Source of the DNA: CAWAMR01 sp963783095 | GTDB lineage: Bacteria > Planctomycetota > Planctomycetia > Gemmatales > Gemmataceae | DNA: 64,000 nucleotides | Assembly (NCBI GenBank): GCA_963783095.1 | Contig: CAWAMR010000020.1 | Location: 62,001-126,000 of the forward strand | Direction: 5' to 3' | Shown here: positions 48,818 to 60,459 of the stretch, one piece after another | Layout: each line of letters opens with the position of its first letter | How positions within the stretch are numbered: the first letter of the stretch is position 1 | The notes under the pieces: model-generated | The model's database searches: none | Seen by the model: the letters and a program-made list of their open reading frames with translations, nothing else | What the model was told of the DNA's origin: nothing | Translations under genes and position numbers: made by a program

Positions 48818-50362
48818 TCATTTTTCGGGCAACACCTCGCCGCCGTCGCGAGTAAACATCGCATAGATCGCCGAATAACTCTTGGAAACCATCCGAACAG
48901 AACCATCGCACATCAAAACCATAAAGCCATTCTTATGATGGCCCAGCAAGCCCTTCGCGGGATTTTTCGGGTCGATCGCGATGTCGTCCGGCTTTGTCCA
49001 GACCACGGCATGTTCGTCATCGGATTCGACGACCAGGATGGTATTGGAAGTTCCATCCGTAAACGACAAAATCTGCGCCCCTTTGGGATCATCCCACGCC
49101 AGGCCTTTTCCCAATGGTGCTAAATAGGTGGTGCGGTCATTGAGTTTGGAATCCTGAAATGGACTGAAGAAGATTTTCGGCATCATCGGGATCAGCTTCT
49201 TGTTGTGATCGCTGTCCCACGGTTCATCGAGTTTGAACTGCTTGTAAAGCGCGGCCTGCTCGATATAGGGCAAGATCGCCACGCGCCAGCTCAGCAGTGG
49301 TTTGCCGGCCTTGTCGAGGATGTTGGCGGGAAATCGACCGCCAAACGAATCGGCAAAATTGAAGCAGGCCAAGCCGATCTGCTTGAAATTGTTTTGGCTG
49401 ATTCGTTTCGAGCCGGGCTGGACATCTTTCGTAAGCCTGGCGATCGACGGGATGATTTTTTCGAGATCCTGCGCGATCAAGAACTGATCTTTATCAGGAC
49501 CGTTCACCACCGGTTTGGTCCAGGTCACGAATAGCTTGAACAACTTTCGGACGGCCGCATCTTCTTCATTTTCATCCTGTTTGGGTAATTCTAGTTCGAT
49601 TTGCGCGATGATTTTCTCGAAGACGCCGGCAATCTGCGTGACCGCAGCTTCGCCGGTTGTCTGAATCACAAAACAAACCGGAACTTTCGGAGTTGTCCCG
49701 ATGCTGAACGCGGCCCATTTCATCTCGCGGGTAAACGTCGTGATGGGCAGGCTGCCGACTTCCTTGGGCAAGGTGGGTGATACTTCTTCGAAGATCTTGC
49801 GCGATTGAGCGCTGGGAACCAGGATCAGTTGTGCAATGCTGTCGCCGCAGGCGGCAAAAGCCTGCGCGACTTCAGCGCGGGCAGCCGGTTTGCGCGCCTT
49901 GAGACGATCCAAAGCGTCTTTGGTACCGACGCACATGAATCCATTGATCTTGGCCGATGCGGTTGGGGTACTGCCGTAAATCATTTGCAAAAGCTCCGCC
50001 AGATCGTGCCTTTCCGATGGAGATTCGGCAATGGGCGTCAACAGACAAGGTGGATTGGGAAAATCGGACGATCCGTAAGTCAAATAGATCTCTCGGCCGC
50101 CTTTTTTTCGGTAATCGGCCAGCCAGGCTTTGGCGGTCGCCAAAGCAACCTTTTTTGATTCGGCGTCAACAGGAAGCGGATCGATCAGTTTCGCGAAGGC
50201 ATCCAATTCGATGCGCCAAGGGTCAACGCGAACGACAACGAGCGTATATTCATCCACAAACGGCGCGATGGTTTTAGCCGCGGCATCGGGATCGAATTTT
50301 GGCTCGGCACCCTGGATCGCAGTGGCCAGGACGACGAATATCATCGAATAAATAGGACGCAT
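48818..50362 (-). CDS. Secreted DUF1559-type protein
   Basis: 514 residues. A signal peptide (MRPIYSMIFVVLATAIQG) leads to a large N-terminal domain, and the C-terminal 190 residues carry the DUF1559 pattern: KRISQNNFKQIGLACFNF, LSWRVAILPYIEQAALY, FTDGTSNTILVVE, and GHHKNGFMVLMCDGSVRMVS. DUF1559 proteins are very numerous in planctomycetes and usually have a pilin-like start; here the domain is at the end of a longer exported protein. The frame is intact. GGAG lies before the ATG at 50362. The 258 bases after the gene up to the sigma factor hold nothing recognisable. Confidence 0.8.
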   Translation of the reverse strand: MRPIYSMIFVVLATAIQGAEPKFDPDAAAKTIAPFVDEYTLVVVRVDPWRIELDAFAKLIDPLPVDAESKKVALATAKAWLADYRKKGGREIYLTYGSSDFPNPPCLLTPIAESPSERHDLAELLQMIYGSTPTASAKINGFMCVGTKDALDRLKARKPAARAEVAQAFAACGDSIAQLILVPSAQSRKIFEEVSPTLPKEVGSLPITTFTREMKWAAFSIGTTPKVPVCFVIQTTGEAAVTQIAGVFEKIIAQIELELPKQDENEEDAAVRKLFKLFVTWTKPVVNGPDKDQFLIAQDLEKIIPSIARLTKDVQPGSKRISQNNFKQIGLACFNFADSFGGRFPANILDKAGKPLLSWRVAILPYIEQAALYKQFKLDEPWDSDHNKKLIPMMPKIFFSPFQDSKLNDRTTYLAPLGKGLAWDDPKGAQILSFTDGTSNTILVVESDDEHAVVWTKPDDIAIDPKNPAKGLLGHHKNGFMVLMCDGSVRMVSKSYSAIYAMFTRDGGEVLPEK

Positions 50363-50537
50363 AAAGTAAGTTCTCCGTGGCGCGGGCGGAAACGCCTTTT
50401 TAATTTTTTGAATCTTGAACTAACTCGTAAAGCAAGGCGAACCCCATACGTCAGCTTGGGGTTAACCCGCAAGTCTCCGTAACCTTGTAGTTACCCCGGA
50501 GCTGACGCACCGGGTTCGCCGACCGTTGCGCAGAGCT

Positions 50538-52033
50538 TTAGCGGCGAATGGTGATCTCATATCGCACGACATTTCCCTGATGCGGCCGCTCTCCCTTGGG
50601 CGGCCCGGCGGAGAGTTTGGCGACCCCATCTTGCAGCGTGTATTGAAAGGCCTCGCCCGTGACAGGATCTTTCGGTACTGGAACTTCCTTGATGTCCGCC
50701 AGAGTTGCGGGCAGTTTTCCATTGTTCAGCGCGGCGTAAAGTCGGATTGCTTCAATGACGCGCAGCACCGCTATTTTGCGGTCGGTTCGTACTGCTGCGA
50801 AATGAACTTTCTGTAGCGCAGGGAGCAGTTCCACCATCAGAGTGCCGAGCAAATCTCCTTCCGAGTTGGTGCGGAGTTTCTTAATTTTCTCTTCCGTCAA
50901 GAACATTCCTTCCTTGGCTTCGGCATAGGGCAATGAAAACCAAACAAACGCCTCATCGCCAGATTCTTGAATCGCAAAATGCCATTCAGCAAGACGATCT
51001 GAGCAGCAGGCATGACATCGAGTTCCTTCTCGGTTTTTCCCATACCCAGCAGCGATTTTCTGGCATTGGGATATTGGAGAGTGACGTAAGCGGCCTGGAA
51101 GACTTTTGATTTGAGCACGGGCATGCGCATCGTCACATCTTCGCTGCCAAAGATTCCCATGATGTTCATCGTCCATTCGTCGAATGTGCATGAGATTGCT
51201 CGACGGTCATCGGACCCTTATCGATGCCCTTTAGCATCGGCAGTGTGGCGTCGAGTGAGCGAACCTCACCTTGCAAGGGCTTGCGGAGATCGATCAACGG
51301 CCGGGGCAACGAGGTCATGCCCAATACAGGTTGGCGTGCCAGGCTGCTGAAGGATCTCTTCCAGTTCTTTTGAGAAGATGGCCGTTATGCCATTCCGACC
51401 AGCGACTGAATCAAGGTCGGTCCTTCCCCAACGTGCCGGCCCATTGTGAAGCCAATCTGGACATCGTGCAACGCTTCATCCAGTTTGCCCTCTGCAATGT
51501 GCAGCCGACAACGCAATTTCAACATTCTGGCCAGTTCGCGCATCTTCTGGATTTCGGGCAACAGCACACCGATGCCATCCGCGTCGATCCGTCGTTCGAG
51601 ATCCCAATCGCAATGCTCGCGTTTTTCCCAAGTTCGAGTTCCCGAAAGACCTGGCGGTCGCTTTGCACGTAGCCGCGCATCTCATCGATTGGCACGTCCT
51701 TCAATGGCTTTTCAAGAAACTCATCGATTTTCCGATCATGTTCCATGGCTTTCTTGGGATCGGGCAATCGACGCTCCGACAGCATCATCATGGCGCAATG
51801 ATAGGACACTGCGGCGTTGCCGGGCAGTTGGTCCCGGAAGTTGGGCAGCAACTCATACGCAAAGCCGGAATCGGCGATTTTGCCGGAGTAATCGTCAGTC
51901 GGGTGACCGGGATTTCCGGAGCCTGCGGATTGCCTATGACACCCTTGGGAGGCTGGGCCGTCGCGTTGATGCGTCAGGAACAGAACTACTGCGGTCAGGA
52001 CAACTCGAAGTGTCGATGATGTTCGATGCTTCA
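50538..52033 (-). CDS. Secreted hypothetical protein of planctomycete type, many frame changes
   Basis: The GTG at 52033 (AGAGG upstream) opens a signal-like sequence (TLRVVLTAVVLFLT). The following frames read FAYELLPNFRDQLPGNAAVSYHCA, LLPEIQKMRELARMLKLRCRLHIAEGK (from about 51565), TMGRHVGEGPTLIQSLVGMA, VLKSKVFQAAYVTLQYPNARKSL (51169-50960), and a C-terminal part with GEAFQYTLQDGVAKLS to 50538. At least five frame changes are needed. The pattern with LLP-LRDQ-PGNAA is shared by a family of exported planctomycete proteins of unknown function. Joined length about 490 residues. Confidence 0.6.
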
Positions 52034-52036
52034 CGA

Positions 52037-52594
52037 TCAATCCTCTTTCACTGATTTTGGGATGAAATGGGGCGTGGTATAAGGCGCGGTGAAGGTGCCG
52101 ACGGGGACACCCAACCATTGATCCAATTCATTGGCCTCATTGGCATTGCGTTTGCGCAGGCTCGACCGAGGCAACATTTCAGGCCCCCAACGCAATACCT
52201 CCTTGCGTACTTTCCACATGGCAGTTGTTTCTGGGACTACTTCACTGGGAGGCGAGATCTCTTGTGGAGGCAACACGGGAGAATGGGTCGCGGGAACGAT
52301 CGCCGTCGGGGGTGGTTCCGCTTGAGGAGTTGCTCCAGCCGAGAGTACTTCGACAATCCGTTCTCGCTCAACGATGACGGTCTCAGGCACCCAGGCAAAG
52401 AGCCATAGCCGAGGCCGAGAGTTGTTCCGGCAAACACAAGCGTTCCGGCCTTCCAGAGCCAGGCCCATCTCGATAAAGCAGAGGCCCGGCCCGCTTCAAA
52501 GAGGAGCCGATCGCGGCTAATGGCCGGAGTCGCAGGAAGGAGACCTGCGCAACGAATCGGCGAGCGGGTTCATTTCGTTGGAAAGTTGGGACAT
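52037..52594 (-). CDS. Membrane protein paired with ECF sigma factor, one or two frame changes
   Basis: Starts with MSQLSNEMNPLADSLRR at the ATG at 52594, which overlaps the end of the sigma gene by 25 bases. The next frame from about 52540 gives DRLLFEAGRASALSRWAWLWKAGTLVFAGTTLGLGYG, one TM helix included, and a third from about 52400 gives WVPETVIVERERIV and a proline-rich tail. About 185 residues. Such proteins follow ECF sigma genes in other planctomycetes and might act as their anti-sigma partner, but no anti-sigma zinc site is visible. Confidence 0.6.
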
Positions 52595-53057
52595 GGCAAT
52601 GTCATCCTCGCCAGGGCGGCAAGCCCGGCGTTGTAACGCCGCCAAACGGTAGCCGGCGAGCTGGCCACCAGATCGGCAATTTGTTCAAAGGTCAATCCAC
52701 CCCACAGATGAGCGACGATCGCTTCGCGCTGTTCGAGGGGGAGTTGGGCCAGGTAGGTCGTGGCAGTCCCGGCATCCAGCCCGGTGGGATCTTCGGCAGG
52801 CTCAAACCACAGCGGCACCAATTCAGCCGCGAGGTTCTCGTATTTTTGTCGGCGGCGATCCGATCGATACTGGCTGATAGCACCATTGCGAACTGCCCGG
52901 TACAACCAGGGCTGGCTGAGCGGGTAAGGTCGCTTGCTGTGCAAGTTTCACAAACGCAACCTGTACCACATCTTCGGCGCAGAGCACGCTGCCGCGCGTA
53001 CAACACCAGAGCTGCCGCGTGTCGATCGATCAACGAACCGAGCAGATCGGGGTCCAT
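52570..53057 (-). CDS. ECF RNA polymerase sigma factor, frame changes
   Basis: Joined frames give MDPDLLGSLIDRHAAALVLYAR, CAEDVVQVAFVKLA (region 2), PLSQPWLYRAVRNGAISQYRSDRR and region 4 EQREAIVAHLWGGLTFEQIADLVASSPATVWRRY. About 160 residues. Frame changes lie near 52990 and 52945. The end overlaps the start of the membrane protein gene. The upstream region holds a near-palindrome at 53172-53197. Confidence 0.75.
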
Positions 53058-53171
53058 TAACAGTGTAACGCTTCCCGTTGAGGATGATTTCAGGAGAAAT
53101 GAATTCGGGAGACAACGAAACGGAATGGAGCTCTCCTGAACAAACAGTTGATTCTCTCTAATAATATTACT

Positions 53172-53197
53172 ATCAGCGTACCACATGGCACGCTGAT
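53172..53197. promoter_or_regulatory. 26-bp near-palindrome between divergent genes
   Basis: ATCAGCGT and ACGCTGAT flank a CCA/TGG core, giving 22 of 26 symmetrical positions. It lies in an AT-rich space between the sigma factor and the DUF1488 gene and could be an operator for either. Confidence 0.4.
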
Positions 53198-53343
53198 GCT
53201 CGTACAAACAATATGAACATAACAACATATTGAAAATTTGTATATATCTTCCTGTGTTCCTGCAGGCCATGTTCTCGTTTCCGACCAAGCGTGGTACACT
53301 AAACCGTAGATTCCTTCGGTCAAATAATCAGTGCAGGTGGGCC

Positions 53344-53964
53344 ATGCCAAAGAAGATCGATTTTCCACGGGTTGAACCCTATTGGGAATTCTCTCGCGAT
53401 AGCTTGTCGTTTCCAGCGTTGGTGGACGGAAAGCCCATCAAATGTGTTGTTTCAGGAGAGGCATTGAAGTTTGAGTTCGGATCCCGTGGGCGCTCGGAAC
53501 AAGAATACATTCAGGCATTCACCGAGAATCGCAAGCGGATCGAAGAAATTGCCAGACAGAAAATTGAAGCGGGGTTGTACACTTCCCGCAGTGAGGTGCT
53601 TATTCCACTGGACTCTTCCAAGAGACCTGAACCCGTCATGCGCTTTACGTTCGATGACGCAATCACACGCCGTCCGGACCTGAAGAAGCTCATCGACGTA
53701 GCGGATTTCAATCTGGAACGAGTTGTTGGCAAATTCGCTAAGACCTTGACAGCAGACTGGGAATTAGCTGACAGTGATTTGCTCCAGCTAACATTAAGAC
53801 ATCTGGAAACGGACGCGACAGCCCGACAATGGTATAGCCCGGCACAGTTGTCGGTCGACGAGGAAAAACTTCGCTGGCTCCTGGCTCGACTCTGGGACGA
53901 TTTGCTTCGAGAAATGAGTGAAAAGCAATCGATGAAGACGATGGCCGCTCATCAGGAGGCTTGA
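53344..53964 (+). CDS. DUF1488-domain protein with C-terminal extension
   Basis: The first about 80 residues follow the DUF1488 pattern (FPRVEPYWEFSRDSLSFPALVDGKPIKCVVS, EALKFEFG). The remaining about 125 residues are helical and charged, with no family that I recognise. DUF1488 proteins are small and of unknown function. The ATG at 53344 fits the start of the domain. The next gene starts one base after its stop. Confidence 0.7.
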   Translation: MPKKIDFPRVEPYWEFSRDSLSFPALVDGKPIKCVVSGEALKFEFGSRGRSEQEYIQAFTENRKRIEEIARQKIEAGLYTSRSEVLIPLDSSKRPEPVMRFTFDDAITRRPDLKKLIDVADFNLERVVGKFAKTLTADWELADSDLLQLTLRHLETDATARQWYSPAQLSVDEEKLRWLLARLWDDLLREMSEKQSMKTMAAHQEA

Positions 53965-53965
53965 G

Positions 53966-54280
53966 ATGCCCGCCCCGACACTGTCGATTCAGGTCGATGA
54001 ATTGAAAAAACAAGCCAACGAATTGGAAAAAAGGGATGCGATTATTGAAGAGAAACTTAGTCGAGACGACCAGCGAATCAGCGCTATCGAGGCTGCACAA
54101 GCGAAGACTTCTGACATTGTCGAGACGCTCCGCCGCGAACATGAACGAGAAATTGCGTTGCTCAAGCAACAGAACGCCGACCTTCGCCAAAGTTGGGACA
54201 AGTGGACCACAAGAATCTGGCCCATCGTCGTTGCAATTGCCGCAATGGTAGTTGGATATGTGTTGGGCATCAAGAAGTGA
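53966..54280 (+). CDS. Coiled-coil protein with C-terminal membrane anchor
   Basis: 104 residues: a heptad-rich coiled coil from about residue 8 to 78 (DELKKQANELEKRD, REHEREIALLKQQNADL) and one TM helix at the very end (IWPIVVAIAAMVVGYVLG) with a basic GIKK tail. Tail-anchored topology with the coil in the cytoplasm is likely. It is sandwiched between the DUF1488 gene and pxpB, with overlaps on both sides, so it belongs to their operon. Confidence 0.65.
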   Translation: MPAPTLSIQVDELKKQANELEKRDAIIEEKLSRDDQRISAIEAAQAKTSDIVETLRREHEREIALLKQQNADLRQSWDKWTTRIWPIVVAIAAMVVGYVLGIKK

Positions 54281-54969
54281 ATGGAATCCAACAATCGTCC
54301 GAACTCTTCCGGTCCCGCCTCGTCCCCCTCGGTGACCAGGGAATCTTGGCCTATCTACCCAATGAATCCACTGCCTTTCACTTCGCTCAGACCTTGCGAA
54401 CCGCAAACCCGCTTTGGTTGCTCGATGTCGTTCCAGCGTACGGCAGCGTTGGCGTCTTCTTCGATCCCGAGCAAATCCGAATGCGTGACGTCCTCGACTT
54501 CTTGGCGCATTTGCAGCCGACCAATAATTCGGCAACCATTACCGGGTCGCTACATCGGATTCCCTGCTGCTACGAGATGCAACACGATCTGAAGCGAGTC
54601 GCCGAACATACCGGGCAGAGTATCGACTATTTGATTCAAAGCCATTGCAGTGTACAATACACCGTATACGCCATCGGGTTTTCTCCCGGGTTTCCATACC
54701 TGGGTTACCTGCCGGATGCCCTGTGTGGAGTCCCTCGTTTACCTTCGCCCCGATTGCGTGTTGAGCCTGGAAGCGTGGGCCTTACCGGAAAACAAACCGG
54801 TATTTATCCGCTGGCTCGTCCGGGCGGGTGGAACCTGATCGGAAGAACGCCGCTGACCATTGTCGATATCGACAATGGCTTTTTTCCTCTGCGTGTTGGC
54901 GATCGAGTACAATTTACTCGGATCGATGAAGCGGAATTTCGCCGACTTACGGGCGAACGCCTGGTTTAG
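54277..54969 (+). CDS. pxpB: 5-oxoprolinase subunit B (KipI family)
   Basis: 231 residues of the KipI/PxpB family. The typical C-terminal block is complete: AIGFSPGFPYLGYLPDAL, PRLRVEPGSVGLTGKQTGIYPLARPGGWNLIGRTP. The N-terminus reads RLVPLGDQGILAYL. The GTG at 54277 overlaps the stop of the coiled-coil gene (GTGA). PxpB normally works with PxpA and PxpC in ATP-dependent 5-oxoproline ring opening; neither is in the window, so its partner is elsewhere or its role differs. Confidence 0.85.
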   Translation: MNGIQQSSELFRSRLVPLGDQGILAYLPNESTAFHFAQTLRTANPLWLLDVVPAYGSVGVFFDPEQIRMRDVLDFLAHLQPTNNSATITGSLHRIPCCYEMQHDLKRVAEHTGQSIDYLIQSHCSVQYTVYAIGFSPGFPYLGYLPDALCGVPRLPSPRLRVEPGSVGLTGKQTGIYPLARPGGWNLIGRTPLTIVDIDNGFFPLRVGDRVQFTRIDEAEFRRLTGERLV

Positions 54970-55312
54970 CTTGGGCCGATTGATTGAGAAAATCTGATTG
55001 AGGTTGGATTCATTTTAGAATTGCGCTGGAAATCTTTGGGGAAGTTGTTAGAATCCCTTCTCATTAGATCGTGGATTGCTGGTTTTGAGTGGATTGTTTG
55101 CCACCTTTTTCGTCCAGGCGCATCCTGATTTACCAACCGTATCGCCACCTATTTCGACGGCAAGCTCTAACAGGCTCCACGTCAATCTTGGGAAGTTTCT
55201 TTTGGATTCGCAAGTTTCGACCCTTTATCCAGTAACTTCACCCAGGCGATTGCTGACTCGACTCGTTCCGTCACCGTAACCCCATTTTTTGAACTCGACT
55301 GAGGACATCACC
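54970..55312 (+). other. Untranslated leader region before rho
   Basis: No convincing gene. It probably carries the promoter and long leader of rho, which in many bacteria is autoregulated by Rho, but I see no clear promoter boxes. Confidence 0.35.
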
Positions 55313-56679
<1,367 letters not shown>

Positions 56680-56798
56680 CCGCGGTGAATTCCAATAGCG
56701 AATCGCAAATTACAAGCATATTCATTCCAATCCTGGGTTGACCCAATGACCAAAACACTCAAATAGTTTTTGGTCATTCCTCTCCCTCTCGCTGATGG

Positions 56799-57553
56799 TC
56801 ATACTTCGTCGTCGAGCAAGATCGGCGGTTGGCGCTGGCAAGCTGGCCCGGCTTCAAGTTCGCATTGCGTTAGCCGCAGATCGCCGAACAACTCGATCGG
56901 ATAAGCGACGCCCGCAGGACCGGCATCGCCCAATTCGATGAAATAGCGGCCATGCAGAACACTTGTGTCCAGCGTGCCGATAGCCTTCTGAACAATTTGC
57001 TCTCGGTACTCTCCAGAAACCATCCAAGTGGTACGGTCCTCTCGGCAGCAAGAGAAATCTTCGGGTCAATCTCCTCGACGCTCCACTGCGGCGGCCCCCA
57101 CATCCTTTCCATAAGCTCGACGCACTCCCATTGGGTTCGCCCAGCCCAGAACAAATCGTCCACCTCACAAGAGTCCGCATACAAGGCCAGACTGGTTGAG
57201 CCCAGCGAATCAGCTATTTTCCGGAAAGCCGCCATGTGAACGCGACGCAGCGGCTCGATACTGAGGAAACCCCGCCACCTTCCGCCGGTGCGAATGCGTG
57301 CGGCCGTCGTGGTCAAGTACAGGAACAGTTCACCTGGGCCAGTGTAGCAGTGCGGTACTGAGTTACATGGCGACATAGGATCTGCCCGCCATACTGCCAG
57401 TTCGTCGTGTGGACTGTGCGGATTAGCCGCCTGCCAGTAGTCCCTCACACCCAAGGCGACGGGAAGAGCAGAATCCAGCCGGGCCAAAACCAACGGGCGG
57501 TCGCGGTAGTCGGCCAGATCGTGGTCGAGCAGGACGTTTATCCTTGTGCCCAT
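56799..57553 (-). CDS. Hypothetical protein of planctomycete type, one frame change
   Basis: From the ATG at 57553 the frame gives GTRINVLLDHDLADYRDRP, VRDYWQAANPHSPHDELAVWRADP, GGRWRGFLSIEPLRRVHMAAF and ALYADSCEVDDLFWAGRTQWECVELMERMWGPPQ. Near 56990 the frame changes and the second gives LHGRYFIELGDAGPAGVAYPIELFGDLRL. About 250 residues. The conserved Asp, His and Trp hint at an enzyme, but I know no function; it recurs in Gemmata-like genomes from memory. Confidence 0.55.
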
Positions 57554-57796
57554 TTTGCGCGCAACCGAGAAAGTAATTAGATTCGCCGATGAAACCGATC
57601 GCCGACGTGTCGCCGCCATGTAACAATTGACACTCTCAACTAAACTAACCGATCAGCGCTTTGCCGTCAAACATCGCCCAGAAAATGAGAACCTTGCCGA
57701 TTAGCGACGATGAATTTGCTTTCTCCCGCTGCCGCCGAACGCCATACCCTTAGAATTTGTGTGTGATTTGCAATTTCTCCCCTCGGATACCCATTG

Positions 57797-59021
57797 ATGT
57801 CAATCTTCTCGACCGCGCGTGAGCAATTCCCCGCCCTTTCCCGAATCGTCAACGGTCAACCCGCCATATACTTCGACGGCCCCGCCGGCAGCCAGGTGCC
57901 TCAGCGCGTCATCGATGCTATTGCGAATCATCTTGCCTATCACAACGCCAATCATGGCGGTAGTTTTGTCACCAGCCGGGAAAGCGATGAGATTGTCGCC
58001 GAGGCCCAGCGGGCGATGGCCGATCTCTTCGGAGCTAGCGATCCCGATCAGATCGTCTTCGGCGCGAATATGACGACGCTGACGTTCGCCGTGAGCCGGG
58101 CTATCGCCACCCTCTGGAATCCCGGCGATGAGATCATCGTTACCCGGCTCGATCACGACGCGAATGTCTCTCCGTGGGTGCGTGCTGCCCAAGACCGAAA
58201 TGTGAAGGTGCAGCATGTCGACATTCATCCCGAAGATTGCACGCTGTCTCTGGATGATTTCGCACGGAAACTATCGGGAAAGACCCGGCTCGTCGCCGTT
58301 GGCTGTGCCTCTAACGCGGTCGGGACGCGCAACGCTGTCCGCGACATCACGAAAATGGCCCACGATGCCGGTGCGCTGGTTTTCTTGGACGCTGTGCATT
58401 ATGCGCCCGCATGCCTTGATCGATGTCGAAGATTGGGGCTGCGATTTTGTCGTCTGTTCCGCGTACAAATTCTTCGGTCCCCATATCGGCATCCTCTGGG
58501 GACGACGGGAATTACTGGAAAAATTGCCCGCATACAAGGTACGTCCCTGTCCGGAAACACTACCGGATCGCTGGATGACGGGGACGCAGAATTTCGCTTG
58601 CATCGCCGGGGTCGGCGCGGCGGTGGACTACCTGGCAAGTTTGGGAGAAGGACCAACTCGGCGTGCGAAACTTCAATCGGCTTTTGCCAAGATTGAAAAC
58701 TATGAACGCGCGCTGGGGGCGCGCCTACTCGCCGGGTTGGCAACTTTACCGAGTGTGAAAATCTGGGGCATCACCGATCCGAAACGCTTCCACGAACGGG
58801 TTCCGACCGTTTCATTCACTCACCGCAAGCACAAGCCCCAGGCAATCGCCGAGTTTCTCAGTGAACGAGGGATTTTCGTCTGGCACGGCAACTATTACGC
58901 GCTACCATTGACGGAACGATTGGGACTCGAACCCGATGGAATGGTCCGAGTGGGATTGTTGCACTACAACACGGCGGAGGAAGTGGATCGGCTCATATCC
59001 GCATTGCGAGAGATCGAATAA
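57797..59021 (+). CDS. Cysteine desulfurase-like PLP aminotransferase class V, one frame change
   Basis: About 408 residues. AIYFDGPAGSQVPQRVIDAI, HGGSFVTSRESDEIV and FGANMTTLTFAVSRAI open the domain; ALVFLDAVHYAP binds PLP, and after a one-base change near 58410 the frame goes on with CDFVVCSAYKFFGPHIGILWG (PLP Lys) and ends VGLLHYNTAEEVDRLI. It belongs to the group of cysteine-desulfurase-like proteins, distinct from the iscS of this window. The usual active Cys loop is not evident, so the substrate is open. Start ATG 57797. Confidence 0.8.
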
Positions 59022-59024
59022 AAT

Positions 59025-60420
59025 TCACTGTTGATCGACACCGCTCGTGAGAAGCTGAATCAGCGCCGACACTGCGCCGGCAGATTGATCCACGCGCAAA
59101 TTCCCGTCCGAGGAAGTGGGGTGAAAGCCCCCGACCAGCCAGAGTCGGTAATTGGTTGCGATGTGCAGCGTGTTGGACTCGGTGAATTGCAGGGTCGAAA
59201 GGAACTGCGCTGCCCGAAGCCCGGCGATTCGATACCGATCGTACCGCTGCGTATCGGGCGTTGGCATCTGGCGGATCATTTGGCAGCAATCGGCGAGGCT
59301 CTGTGCGTACAGAGCGGACTCGATCGTGGGAACCGACTCAACGAACTTTCCGTTTTCAAAGCGCATGAATCCACCCAGCCATTGCCGCCGGGTCGGATCG
59401 AGCGACGGCTTGTACTGAGATGTCGTCAGCCAGTCGTTCATCTGGAAGGCGGCATCGCAGAAGAGGTTTTCTTTCGTTCGCTGGAATGCCTCGCAACACG
59501 TTGCCGTCATCCAGGGAACCAGTGCGGGGTTCGGATGGTCCTTAAACCATTTTTGATAGAAGCCGATCGCTTTTCGCTCGGTTTCCATCTTCCACGCAGC
59601 CGGTTTGTCGCGCTGGCTCAGCATCAACCCGTAGAGCGCGGGTCCGGGATAGCGATTGACCCCATCCGGATCGAAAGTCCGGGAATTGTCGGTGGGATCG
59701 TCGGTGTAGCTCAGAGAACCGTCCTCGCGTTGTTGCCGGTGAATGAAGGCGGCACAGTTGCTCGCTTTTTGCCAGCAAGTCCAAAGCTGGGTCCGGCACT
59801 TCGTTGATTGCCATGACCAGAAAGCCCGCCATCGCCAGGCGATTACAGACGATCGATCTTTGCGCAGGGAAACGCACGCCGGGCTGGTTCGGATCCATCA
59901 TCGTTTCGCTCAACAACGTCAAGATCGCCTGATTGGCGCGGGCGGTGTAGCGCTCATCTCCCGTGAATCGCGCAGCACGGGCCAGCACAAATGTCGCCAG
60001 TGCTTGCCGCAACGGGTGGTCGCCATCCATGGGCTGATTGACGGCCGGCAGATAACCATGCAAGAACTTGCCGTTTGCCTGGTTATAACGGAATAGCCAC
60101 TCCATACCAATTTGCGTGGAACGGACCATTGGCTTCAATTGCTCGGGGAGAGCCTCGAAATTGCGGAACCGATCGAAGGGAACCGCCTTTGGCTTCGGCA
60201 GAGGCGGATTGATTCCGACAGAAGGCCGAGTATTGCCCGAAGCGGGGCGTACAGCGGGAGGGACAGCTGCTTTTGACAGTGGGTCTGGAGGGAGAAGAAT
60301 ATCGCTGGGTAACTTGCCTGGAACCTGGCCCGGCTGGCCGTGCGTCCACGTCATAGTCAGGACGCCCGCGATGCCTCCCAAAAGGACGAGAAGAATCCAG
60401 CTGAGAATGCGGCTTCGCAT
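59025..60420 (-). CDS. Secreted alpha/alpha-toroid-like protein, one frame change
   Basis: The ATG at 60420 has AAGGAGG upstream. A signal or anchor helix (ILSWILLVLLGGIAGVLTM) and a Pro-rich linker precede a helical domain with GMEWLFRYNQANGKFLHGYLPAVNQ, DHPLRQALATFVLARAARFTGDERY. After a frame change near 59760 it continues QREDGSLSYTDDP, YPGPALYGLML and ends at 59025. The repeated helix pairs recall alpha/alpha-barrels of glycoside hydrolases or epimerases. About 465 residues. No catalytic motif found. It is downstream of rplU on the same strand. Confidence 0.6.
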
Positions 60421-60459
60421 GTCGAGCCTCCTTGCCCGAAAAGCCAATCAATAACCATA

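Noticed and set aside
55076..55279. Small plus-strand frame before rho
   Set aside because: It has no good ribosome site and looks like the untranslated leader of rho; the hydrophobic start could be chance.
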